Shown here piece after piece: positions 44,301 through 55,349 of a stretch of 64,000 nucleotides of DNA; the first letter of the stretch is position 1, and each line of letters starts with the position of its first letter. Below the pieces are notes generated by a model. That model ran no database searches. It was given only the letters and a program-made list of their open reading frames with translations, and had not been told where the DNA came from. Origin of the DNA: Marchantia polymorpha subsp. ruderalis (taxonomy: Eukaryota; Streptophyta; Marchantiopsida; Marchantiales; Marchantiaceae); assembly GCA_037833965.1 (NCBI GenBank), contig AP031353.1, positions 7,070,501 through 7,134,500 on the forward strand, in the 5' to 3' direction. Position numbers and translations under genes: made by a program.

Positions 44301-47300
44301 TACATCAGAGCCATGTAAGGCAGTACATCGCGGGGCAAGAGGTACAAACAACCGGATCGGAGAATTGTTGAATACCACGGGCCATGCACCGTGCCCGTAT
44401 TCACTCTACACCACATCACCCGCCTTCAAGATACTTTACTCGCTAGTTACCAAATTCCAGGTTGTCTCCTCGGACAAGTAGACACTGAATGTGCGTACAG
44501 CATGTCCTACATACTCAGAAAATGCCTTAAATGATGTGATATAAGTACTATTCTACCCTTATCGGAGTTGCTTGAATGCGTCTTCCAAAAAATTAGAATC
44601 ACATATTTACAAAGCTTGAAGTACTTCGAACCTGAAGCTGTCTGAAAGATGCTGGACGACAGAACGAGCGGGAGTGGAACCCTTGTTTGCATCCAACGCC
44701 TTCTCCATTTCTGATACCTGTTGTCAAACAGAAGTACAGAGATCTCCCATAGTTAACGGGTGAGGGCTTGCGACGTGTGGAAGGCGAGGACCAGCCATGC
44801 TGGTCAATATTATCCATCAATATTATCAATATCATCCATAGATAGACATAGATTATTTTTATTGATAAAGTGACAATGGAACAAGGGAACATAAGATGTC
44901 AATCTCATCTGTGTTATAAGCATGGGTTGCAAGATCGAGAATTAATTTCGACTTTTGACTCTTTCATACTATCCACTGACATCATTATATCAGACTTCTA
45001 AAATGTACCTCTTTTAGAATCTTTCTAAAAAGTAGCAAGAATCTTGTAACCCCCAATACGAAATAAACCAATAAAAAGAAGTAATAAAGGAGACTTAAGG
45101 TCCAAGAAAAATCGAAAGGAGCCATGGGACTGATCCAACCAAGCAAGTATCAAAACATACATCTGGTTCTTAAGCTTCTCATTCAAAGTCAAGAATCTCT
45201 TACAACAGTACTCCAAGTATTCACATTGTCCCAAAGGTAACACTCCGACCCATGTACAAAAAATGCCATGAATATGAAGCCTTTTCATATGATGCCCTCA
45301 AAGTTCCCAATTCATTCTCAAACAATTTAAGTAACGTAACTGATTTTCTTTTATAAAATCCTATGATAGCAAAAGTTACAACCATTGTGTTGACCTTTTG
45401 ACAATTGGTGCATTTCTCGCAGTCCACATAAGCTTGAAGTTCCTATTCAACGCTCACAAATCATCTAATAGGATTGAACATTGAGCCTACACGCAGTATC
45501 GAATCGTTAACCATGTGATTTTGTCAAAATGAGTACAAAGTTGGCTAGAAGAGTCCACGTATGACTTGGTGAACATGAGGAGAAGCCGAAAAAAGCAAGA
45601 GAAATTGAACTTTTCGCACTAGCCTCCTACAGATCAACCTCCTACAACATGAGTGGCGTCAAGAATAGAATCAAAAGAGGAGTCTTTTATGAAGCCTAGA
45701 TGAAATACAAACCAAGAGGAAAACAAACAAAAGCTGACATGTAGAACGGAGTTTAAACTATCATCCTTTTCAACCTTTCCAAAACGATCAACGCAAATAG
45801 CCCAAATATTTTTTTCGCTACTTGTTTCATCTTCCGTGTACGAAGGTGTTGAGAGACTGTTTTTCACTTAGACTAAGCCGAACCTGGAGTGAAGTGAAGT
45901 TCTATTTTGAGGTGCTTTACTACACACAATTTACTCCAGGTAATGGTTGATAAAGACAGGTATCATAGACAGACTAATAAGTTAAAGCAACAAAGGCTAA
46001 ATCCTACCAATTATCCCAACTTTAGTATTAGAAGCAAATTTGTGTGAAACATCGCGAAGACAACAAAGACATTATTATCAGCGCTAAAAAGTAGCACATA
46101 GTCCCTAGAGAATACATAACAAGAGAACATCATAAAGATCCAAAAGGTGATAAACATATTCATGCACAAATAACACGATTCAACACCCCAAAACAACAAT
46201 TATCAACACTACTCATCACCTTGATGTGGCGAATCTAAACCTTCTTACATGACTGAAGGCATTTGTACAATGTAGCAAGTCCTCTACAACTTCTAGCATA
46301 TGCTAATCACACATGATGTAATTGTGCAATCTTGTCATTAGATAATTGATAGATAAGTACTTTTGGCAAGCTTTTGGACAAGCACTTAGCCTTTGTTGCA
46401 ACAAATGCTAAAGCCTACACTTTGAAGACAACAAAGAGATAGTGCTCACCACGAACAAGTAGCACATTGTACCTAAAGAATATACATAAAGACATTATGG
46501 AGACAAAAGAGGTTTCACAATTTCCAATGCAGAAATATTATGAATCAACACCAAAAAAAACACCTACCAATATTATGCAAATGCATTGGTGTCATTATAT
46601 TATCAAACAACTGCAGTGTCAAAATTTAAAAAAATACATTGGATAAACGTTCGGACGAGCGTTTAGTCTTTGTTGCAACAAAGGCTCATGCCTACCATAT
46701 ATCCCAAATTTTATATAAAGCGCAAGTTTGTGCAAAACATTTCGAAGACAAAAAAGGCAGAATCATCAGCGCTAACAAGTAGCACATAGTCCCTAGAGAA
46801 TACACCACAAGACAACATCATGGTGACACAAAAGCTGGTACAATCGTCCATGCACATATATCATGAATCAACACCAAAAAACAGCACTTCCACATAGTAA
46901 TCTCGAATTTGATGGGTCGAATCTAGATCTTCTTACTTGATTGGAAGCATTTGTAGCTTGAAGCAAGTACTCTATAACTTCTAGCCTATGCAATCACACA
47001 AGAAGTAATTATGGAGGACAATCTTATGCAATATGTAAAATAAATGTATCAAATGAATAAATCAGTGTATGAGTTGGTTTAGTTGTCAAATGTGAGAAAT
47101 GTCAGTGATGACCAACTTTGATTCACTCCATCTAGTATTCTTATGTAAACTGCAAGTCATGTCTAAGGACTTCTACCGTCAATTCTATATTCCCAAATAA
47201 TTTCTATATTCATTACTCCGTCAGTGTAGTAGATATACACGTCTATTTCAATCAGTTTACAATTATATCAACTTTAGCTAATGATGAGACATGTGGTGGT

Positions 47301-49034
47301 AGAATCTGCAAAGAGTTTCTTCCACCAATTCTCCTCTCATCGATTTTAATTGCAAGGATTTGCCCGTCAATGTAGTAAATATGTGCAACTTAATATTTTA
47401 ACATAAAGAACAACTAATGATGGGAGAGGTGCTGGTCGAGTTGCAACTGTGAAAGACTTCGCCCTCATGGATGCATACAAAAGGCGTACTAACATGATAA
47501 AATCTCTGTAAGACTTGAGTCCAATCTTGGCCCTTGTTAGAATGAAACTATGAGGTATTTGGAAGTTCATTGATTATGCATTGACATATTTATATTAGGT
47601 TATAATACCACGACCATTTAATTATATTCATACTATTTAAAATTTATCCAATTGGTTCACCCAGCATTGTCCAAACTTGGAAGTGACCAGATTATTGAGT
47701 AAGTAGATGGGACTCATTTAGCGCAATCATCCAGTGTAAGAGGGTTGCCTTTGTAACGATTGCATGAGAAGCAAAATCTCTTACAACAAATCTCCTTATT
47801 TTATGTTTGTTCAGAAACTAATGCTTGAATAAAAAATTCGAAATGATACTTACCCGTTTCAACAACCGACACACATATACAAATATTGCAAGAATGTGGC
47901 TGTGCCAATTGATCTTCCACTTTTTGAATAAGATGAAATCCATTAGATTAGTCTATTGGTCATGTAAGATGTGTAAAAAATTCTAAAGTAATTTCACACC
48001 CTCCGCGTTTACAACGACATTAAATTATCTGGTTGCATCCACCTGCTAAGATGTCTCTCACAAAGAATTCATAAAACCACCAAAATACGCAGGTAAGTAA
48101 AAGAAGAAAGATCAAAAGTTGGATCAGCATGACTGGATAAGTGCAGGTTCATGCGTATGGAGATTATATACGAATTACATCGTTAATTGTTTTGTACAAA
48201 TAGAATAGAGGAACCACACGATGATAACACGCATTCATACCAACTGATGATTCAGATAAATATGTGTCTTGAACTTACCATCAAAGAAGATGTCAAACCA
48301 GCCCTCACAAGTCCCAGAAATGAGCTTGATAAACGAAGGAAGAGAAGAGTGTGCGCTCACAAAAATCAGATCATTAGCTTTGGACCTTTTTATGTCTATC
48401 TAAACTTGCAGCCAGTTTTAAACCTTCAGTCACATTTCGCTGATTGAATAAACGATTATTGCGTTTAGCCAAAAATGGGTCTTATTTGCTAGTGAAATTT
48501 TGAAGTTCGTTCGATTCAGATCAACCAGCTTAAATTCTCAGGAAACAAACCCTCACCAAACCAAACTACCCGATGTAAGGATATGACTTTCCACGGAAAC
48601 TTGTAGCATGTTAACTGGTCTTACAAAACATATAAATTAGGTTTACTTTGTGGGCAAAGGTTGTGCACGATTTTGTACGTTGTATTTATGCGGATAGTCC
48701 TTCCTTTTCCCAGCAAACCAAGCAAACCCCTTAACTAATATAAAAATACACCAGATGCACCAGCCGAACCAAAGTATTGAGCTTCTCACTAATCCCGGGT
48801 GATTTTCCAAGCCCCCGTGCAAGCATTTAGTCGGGCATTTTCTCTTAAATAATTTCCACCACCAACATGGAGTCACAGCCTCGTGAGGTTCCAAATGTCC
48901 CTCGTCCATTGCACCATCTGCAGCTGGAAATTCAGAACTGGAAGAGCTTGGAGAAAATACGAAAAAAAAAACGGTACCTCTCTGGCAGTGAAGCGAAAGG
49001 CCGGAGCCCCTCCGGAACCGGGAGCCCTCCCCAT
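41335..49034 (-). CDS. SHH: SAWADEE-homeodomain protein, SHH1/SHH2 type (9 exons, 424 aa)
   Basis: SHH proteins read histone H3 tail marks through the SAWADEE domain. SHH1 recruits Pol IV for RNA-directed DNA methylation; SHH2-type members associate with chromatin remodelling. Minus-strand exons: 49034-48978, 44717-44632, 44271-44226, 44017-43873, 43555-43486, 43350-43299, 43095-42952, 42252-42133, 41889-41335. All phases join. Exon 1 encodes [19 protein letters not shown], the typical start. Exons 2-4 build an atypical homeodomain (about 13-80) ending in the recognition helix [18 protein letters not shown]. The SAWADEE domain (about 123-255) shows [84 protein letters not shown] and [16 protein letters not shown]. 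The His and Cys of [11 protein letters not shown] lie where Arabidopsis SHH1 binds zinc (recalled, not checked). A C-terminal extension of about 165 Ala/Ser/Pro/Thr-rich residues follows. Intron 1 is 4.26 kb. Confidence 0.93.
45987..47010. repeat. Three diverged direct repeats inside SHH intron 1
   Basis: Copies begin at about 45,987, 46,398 and 46,676, each opening with GCAACAAAGGCT or GCAACAAATGCT. They share blocks such as AGTAGCACATAGTCCCTAGAGAATAC, GAATCAACACC and ACTTCTAGC. The middle copy is shorter (about 278 bp against about 410 bp). All lie within SHH intron 1. They look like an old tandem duplication of non-coding or transposon-derived DNA. Confidence 0.75.
47011..48977. other. Remainder of SHH intron 1 next to exon 1
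   Basis: AT-rich intronic DNA without supported genes. The 86-residue plus-strand ORF at 48,187-48,447 has no motif and is probably chance. The first 260 bp next to exon 1 are richer in G/C. Confidence 0.55.
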
Positions 49035-50240
49035 TGTGCCTCCCCCGCCGAAATGTCTGAAACTCGGGATTACAGAACCTCGATACTGCTTCGTCGACTC
49101 CAGCGACTCGAGGAAAATCTAAAATTCTCCGCACAGAAGCGAACAGAGCATCGGAATTTGACGAGGCCGTGCCCGAGGACGCGACGGAATCCGGTGGCCT
49201 GTGATCTCGTGCGCTGCTCGGGTAGCGCTGACAGTCCCTCTCGCCGGCTTCGTCCCTGCCTCTGACTCTGAAATAGAAGATGATGAAGAAGATGAAGAAG
49301 AAGAGCGGAATTTTCGTGCACCTCGACGAACAAGAAGTTGCGAAATCGGTGGCCTAATGCGCGCGGAGATTCATGGGCGAGGCCCCGATTGCACGACGTT
49401 GGCAACGTCAACGGCGAAAGGCCGAGCGCGGGAGGCCTCGAAGGCAGAGTTTCGGATCGAACCCTAATCAAGCGCGCGAGGCACATTCATCCTCGAGCAC
49501 AATCGTCAGTAAGTCGGGCCCGGCAGCTCACAGGCGGCCGCATTCTGCAGCCCCGAGGCCGAGGCCCTCGACGCCATGTCTGTCCATCATCATCGTCCTC
49601 ATCCTCGTCGTGCACCACCAGCACCGACTCCTTCAGCAGCGGCCTCGCATTCGCTGCAGGCACCGCGAGCAAGGCAAGGCAAGCCTAGCCAGTCGCAAAA
49701 CCCCTGAACAGTTCGCTCTCCATGATTCCCACGCTCGAAAGCCTCGAAGCCTCGAAGAAGAAGAAGAAGAAGGCCGCCAAGAACGAGCGAGTCCGTCAGC
49801 TGCGCTCTGGCTTCAGCATCGATCGGAGCCTAGTCTAATTCGCTCCCCCCGCCTCCATCAGCAGATCAAAATTTCGGACCCCAGAGCATCCACAGAGCCC
49901 GCGAACTTCGACCGAAGGCGCCAAAAACTCGGGCGTGCGTGTGCTGCGCTCGAGTATGAAACGTAAATCTCGGTTCTCTCCTGGAGTAAAGTCTCGTAGA
50001 CAAAAAGGTGATTTCAAACGTTACACTGCGCGAGGGCCCCCAAGTCAATCGACACAAGTTTGTTCGACTTCTGAGATAATACTTAGCGAGGAAGAAGATC
50101 AAACTCCAGCTAACCAGAAACTCTAGATATTCCCTCCAGTTTCTCCTCCTCCTCCTGCTGCTGCTGCAGCTGCACCTCCTCCTCCTCCTCCTCTTTCTTA
50201 GCTCCTTAGCTCCTTAGCTCCTGGTGCTGCGAGATGCTGG
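49035..50240. other. GC-rich zone: SHH promoter/5' UTR, with interrupted plus-strand frames
   Basis: The zone directly upstream of SHH is GC-rich. It includes an AACCCTAA telo-like box at 49460-49467. On the plus strand, segments ending at stops 49686, 49836 and 50124 lie in one frame. The first ends in an eight-Ser run and SFSSGLAFAAGTASKARQA; the second starts with an ATG at 49722 (ESLEASKKKKKKAAKNERVR); the third contains VRVLRSSMKRKSRFSPGVKS. Whether this is a pseudogene, part of an unrecognised gene or chance is open. A CTC/CTG-rich run and triplicated TTAGCTCC units occur at 50,145-50,222. Confidence 0.4.
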
Positions 50241-50349
50241 GCTGGGCTGGGCACTAGACCGAGTCACGCCACCGAGAATGAAGACATATCCGTGAGTGAG
50301 CTACACAGTCACCACCTTTGGGCTGCAGCAGCTACTGCGCAAGGCACAG

Positions 50350-50351
<2 letters not shown>

Positions 50352-50388
<37 letters not shown>

Positions 50389-50398
50389 GCTCTCTCTC
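50352..50398. repeat. (CT)n microsatellite
   Basis: About 14 perfect CT units are followed by interrupted CT/TCTC units. Shorter CT runs recur at about 50,584-50,597. Confidence 0.9.
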
Positions 50399-50903
50399 CG
50401 GCTCGATCTGCAGTTATGCCTCCAAGCCACTCACTACTCACACACACTGCACTGCACTGCAATGATTCACCAGCTGGCCGGTTGTCTGATGACCATGCTT
50501 CTGTTGTTTTGTTCTTGCTCTAACCATCTAGAGTGTGACACTACTGTGTTGTTCACGTGGCTCGATTTACTGCAAATCTTAACTCTCTCTCTCTCTGCGT
50601 GTTAGTTCCACTGATTTATCGTGTCGGATCTTCTTTCGTACTCGATGGTGTTTTCGAAATAGGTCCTGAACGCATTCCATTTCAGGGAGGGGTACTTTCG
50701 TATTCTGGTTTCACTCCTCATGAGTGACGAGAGATGAACCAAGAAGATGGACTGAAACTTTCTCTTACGATCCTCCTTTTCCTTTTCCTGATTCGAGCGA
50801 TTTTCACTCATCTTCTCCGTTCGACCTTCCCTCCTGTTTCACCCTTCTGAGTTGTTGTTGCTATCATACGTGTGAAACAGAGATTCTGAGAATCAAAGCT
50901 TTT

Positions 50904-52080
50904 CTTGATCTGGGGATTTTCCGTCTATGGCACTCTTTACGACGCTGGAAGAATTTTGTTTCGAATACTTTATGGATCTCAATTTCTTTGCTAGAAAGAA
51001 TAGAGCAAAATCTGATAATTTCCTTCTTTCTTGCTCTACAGCTACATCTCGACTTCAAAAAAACTTTGAGCTCAATCATGTATCGGAAAAAGAGATGTTT
51101 ACTTTTCGTGGAGAGTGTCATAGTAGGAAGTATATGGAAATACTTGACACTTTCATATTTTTTTCGCTAATTATTTCTTGTAAATAAAAGCATACATTAA
51201 CGAAATGTAAGGAACAGAAATAACAAAGATAGACTGAAAATCGCTGTTGCGATTTCATGAGGGATCGTACTTTTCGTTCACTCTTCTCTTGTCAACCTGT
51301 TTTTCTGTTTCAGACTCATGAGTCGCTATCAGTTTCTTGACCTAGTGATTCTCCCTTGTGACACTCTCTACAACCCTAAAATATTGTTTAATGAGTTGCT
51401 GAGCTCAATTGGGTTCCTAGAAAGAAGAGGGCAAATGTGTTCAGTTCCTTTTCACTTGCTCTGCAGCCTTGATCCCGACATTTTGAAAGAATTCAGCTCA
51501 ATAATGTGTTGAAATATAATCTTCCAGTGTCGTGGACGGTGTCATAGAAGGATTTATAAGGAAATGCTGAACACATTCGTGTTATTATTTAGCTATCTTT
51601 GTTATAAATTATAAATGCACAAATCAACGAAATGTAAGCAACAGAAAAGAAACGAAAACACATGAGAGTGACTGAAAATTGCTTTTACGATTGCTATACC
51701 AATTGTCAGTCACTCTGCTGAGTTCTAGTTTACAGTTGTCAGTTGTTTTCTGAGCGAATCCAGGAATGTGATCCTTGATCTGGTGAATTTCTTTCTACGA
51801 CAGTTCTTACGACACTGATAGAATTCTTTTTCAATGCATATCGAGCCCTATCTGGTTTTATTGAGAGAAGAGGGCAAGTCTGGTAAATTATTATTTCCTC
51901 TACGGCTCTGAATAATTCTTTCTTCCGTTTTCAATCATGTATCGAAAAAAATATCTTTAGAGAATATCATAGAAGCAAATATAAGTAAATGCTCATCATG
52001 TTCATCTTATTATTGAGCTCAGTTTAGTTTGGAGAACACATGCATACATTACCGAAATGTAAAGAAATGGTAGAACATGA
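50904..52080. repeat. Three diverged tandem copies of a ~435-bp unit
   Basis: Anchors of the type CTTGATCTGGGGATT occur at 50,904, 51,336 and 51,774 (spacing 432 and 438 bp). Each copy continues through shared landmarks: a TTACGAC or CTACAAC block, GAAAGAAGAGGGCAAA, a Ser/Leu-rich-looking TTTC...TTGCTC block, AATCATGTATCG or AATAATGTGTTG, GTGTCATAG, a short AAATGCT block, and CGAAATGTAAG. Copies differ by many substitutions and small indels and are not coding. Confidence 0.8.
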
Positions 52081-53520
52081 ATATTGTTCATGTTTGGTAC
52101 AAAATTTCAAGAACTGAATAGCAACAGCAATATATTATTGCACTCATCCTCGCACATTTTCATGTGGTTGATTGATCTATGAGGACTACAGATAAACATT
52201 AAAAGCTTTGTCATGTAGTTTCGAGTCTGCTCACGCAATCTGGACATTTACTATATTTAGACGTGGAATTAGGGTTCGGATCACTAGGGGTATCACGATC
52301 AGTCGGGGACGGCTCGAAGAACGTTAGTTCTTCGAGTCGAGCGTGGAAGCGTTGGGAGCGTAGAGAGACTTTCCCCTTTGCGTCGACCTAGATTCTCCGA
52401 GTGTGGAGTGGGTTGGGCTTGACTCATGTTTGTGACGGTGAAGGTTTGTTGCCAGTAGGGTAATCGACCGACGTGAATTCCAGTGGGGAATCTCCTGTTT
52501 ATTTCAAAATTCTGGCAAAGTTGTGACATTTGAGTGTGTACTCTCTTGCGCCTTACATGTGTGTATGTGTGTGTATGTCTATGTGAGTAGCATGTCAGCG
52601 ATGTAGAGTATATGGCGATATGTATTCGCACGACAGCTTCCTCTGCATCTGCTCCGAACAGAGTTATGTTCAGCATTCAGTCACAAGGAGTCTCACAGTG
52701 CAAGGGATGCCAAATATGTCATTTTGATGTGCGTGAAAATGACCAATAAACCGTAATACTCAACAAGAAAATACTGAGAAGTCAAGTTTTGTATGCGAAA
52801 CCGAAGTCAAAGATTTCATACGATTGGCATTTCAAGAACTAAAAAAGACTTGAATATTTTACTTTTAGAATAACTCTGTACATCACATCTAGTCCTCCAA
52901 TGATGTTCTAATCACGGCTGGATTTGAAAATTCTAACAAACAAGAGATTTTTAACCATCCTTGCTTTTGACACTAATATGTTTTCCAGCAGGGCAAAGAC
53001 CTCCTTTCTTTTTAATTTAAAGTGTTCAGCTCTTTCAAAATTCACTGGGATCCTATACATACTACAAAAGTGTAAACACGGTTGTTGGTCGTGTCCTAAT
53101 TTACTTATATTATTTTGGTAAGGTTGCGTGGCTCAAATCATCAAGTTTATGTCAAACAGATTGTTTGACATTATGTATGATGAATCTAGATAAAACTTTG
53201 AATGTCCTTTAGAAGCTTTCACATCAAAACCGACAACCCATAGGAAGAGGAAATGTTGATCTCTTGAAGAGTGTTTGAAGTGAAACGTATACCGAATACC
53301 CAGGCAGAATTTAGAAGGTGCAATCTTGCTCTCTTGTAGGGAATCTTACTTAAAAAAATTCCTTCAAATTGGCCTTTTTAATTAACTACATATTTAAATG
53401 TTGTATAGCTATACGTCTCTAGTAACTATATATATGAGATATTCATGACATAATGCAAAAACCATGACTACACCTCATACTTAAGGGATGGTTGTATAGT
53501 TTCCATTTTTTTGAATGACA
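52081..53520. other. Intergenic, no gene seen
   Basis: AT-rich spacer. A GTGTATGTGTGTGTATG run lies at about 52,557-52,577. ORFs such as the 125-residue minus-strand frame at 52,299-52,676 show only low-complexity His/Thr/Arg composition generated by that run. Confidence 0.6.
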
Positions 53521-53539
53521 CTGGAAGTTTGGTATTTGT

Positions 53540-54530
53540 CATCTAGAAGAGATGGTTCTTCCAACAGTTCAAAGTCGGCTAATATAAATGCATGTCATGT
53601 AAAAGAGATATGTAGGAGTCTCTCTTAAGTAGCAAGGATTCAACTTCTGACTGAATTAGACGGTAGGTAGATGCCACACAAAAGAGATGTGCAAAATACA
53701 TTTGTGGCTATCGATTCCTCTTACCAGTAAACCGACTGAAGAGCGACTGGGAAAGGGCGAGGGAAAAATCAAAGGTATACTTTTCCACCTTCCAAATAAC
53801 AACGCTGTACATGATGGTAAATACCTTGCAGAGAGACATGTAAAGAACGGAGTGTTCTTATACAGTGGTTTATAACTATCTTCCAAAATCTAAACCACTG
53901 TATAAGAACGTAGAGTAGATGTCATAATAAAAACATGTGTGGAAAATTACCAACTCTCGTCCAACATCTGAGCAGGTGCAGAAGATGGGTAGATGTCATG
54001 CAGATTTTATGTGCAGAAGAGAAGTCTGCATACTCTCTCAACTTCTGAACAGGTACATAAGGTTGGTAGATATGAACGTATACCATGTCAATTGCATGAG
54101 CAGAAGAAAAATCTGAATACCGACACTCTTCCCACTTCTGAGCAGATGCAGAAGGTTGGTAAATGTGACTGCTTATCACGTAGAATACATGTGCAAAAGA
54201 GAAATCTTCAAACTTGCAACTTGCAATAGATGTAGAAGGTTGTAGAGCGTTGGTAGATGTCATGTCAAAGGAATGTACATTAGAGATGGATGCATATTCT
54301 TCCGTATTCTTAACATGTAAGAATTGTACATATGATATGTACAATGTCTATGGATGTAAGTGTGTCATATTAAATACATGTGCAGAAGAGCAGGCTGCAT
54401 ACTCTTCCAACTTCTGAACAGGTATTGAAAGTTGTAGAATGTCGGTAGATATATATCGGACGTGCATGTCATGCCAAGTAGATGAGCACAAGACAGTGCT
54501 AATTTTGGTCGGCATTAAAATGAACAACTT
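53540..54530. repeat. Degenerate minisatellite of ~80-95-bp units
   Basis: Repeated phrases occur in a fixed order: CAACTTCTGAGCAGGTGCAGAAG, TTGGTAGATGTCATG, and ATGTGCAGAAGAGAAATCTGCATACTCT. Clear units start at about 53,967, 54,045 and 54,137, with further copies at about 54,225 and 54,408. Older, weaker copies extend back to about 53,540. Length and sequence vary between units. This is not a CRISPR-like array, because spacers and repeats diverge together. Confidence 0.75.
53854..53909. repeat. Perfect 19-bp inverted repeat forming a hairpin
   Basis: The arm GTTCTTATACAGTGGTTTA (53854-53872) is exactly complementary to 53891-53909, with an 18-nt loop. It sits inside the minisatellite zone but is not part of its unit. 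Arm and loop lengths would suit a small fold-back element or a hairpin RNA. No flanking duplication is obvious. Confidence 0.9.
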
Positions 54531-55349
54531 ATAAAAGCTGGTAAACATCGTGAAGAACATGATTATGGAAATGTCACAATGGAATCATGTAATGACACAT
54601 CGATATAGAAACAAGAAAAAGAAGTAGTATGCAAAGAAGAAGCTACAAGACATGAACACACTTGTTTTCTAATAGTGATTTCAGTGAATCAAGAGATAAA
54701 ATTCAGTTCATCAAAACCATAAATAAAATCTGATTCTTATTACCAAGAATGTTCAAAGAGTAAAGGATTTCAATAAAAAAGGATAATCAGTGTATGATAT
54801 GTAAGTGTTTTATAAATCTATAGTCATCAACAAAACTTACATGTGAAGGAGAAGTATAAGCATGTACGAATCAAGATTAGCTTAGTTTAGAACAGCCAGA
54901 GAGTGATGCACTTTATTACATTAAGGGCAATTCACTTCTTATTGTTACCGCAGATGAAAGGAACTGGAGCCTGCAAATCACACACCCCAGTCTTGACTCG
55001 GACAGTAGCGTCCCGTAAAAAGAGGAGAAGCAAATTAAAAGATGCTCAGAAATGAAGTGACGGTGGCAAGGGGTCCAAGGCTCGAAGATAGAACGAAGCT
55101 CATTCGTTCGAAGATAAGGTTTAGGGTTTAAGAGTCCGAGTCTGTTCGCTGATCCTTGTCCAGATTTCCTTCTCGAGCTCTCGTCGAGATTTGGATGTCT
55201 ACTGACGGGATGGCGACCATATCCTGCCCTTCCTGCTCGCAGGATTTCGGGTCCCAACTCGTCAGTTGACGATGGCGAGGTGAGAAACGAATGCGTGAGA
55301 CGGGAAGGAGAGTTGGGATCATCATCGAGCAGTAAGCCGGTCGGTCGCA
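54531..55349. other. NusB promoter region and spacer
   Basis: AT-rich to about 54,900, then G/C-richer towards the NusB start. A minus-strand frame (54,916-55,422, 168 aa) runs the full width but has no motif and overlaps the NusB 5' end; it is probably a shadow. The telo-box is listed separately. Confidence 0.5.
55118..55130 (+). promoter_or_regulatory. Telo-box upstream of the NusB-like gene
   Basis: GGTTTAGGGTTTA contains nearly two plant telomere repeats (TTTAGGG) about 220 bp before the ATG at 55350. Telo-boxes are known from promoters of plant genes for translation and plastid biogenesis. Confidence 0.5.

Noticed and set aside
48867..49265. Plus-strand ORFs of 132 and 79 residues, one reading PPPPKCLKLGITEPRYC
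   Set aside because: They are antisense to SHH exon 1 (48978-49034), which joins perfectly in phase with the homeodomain exons.
53940..54530. Regularly spaced repeats that might suggest a CRISPR array
   Set aside because: This is eukaryotic-type DNA. Repeats and the sequence between them diverge together and unit length varies, as in a minisatellite.
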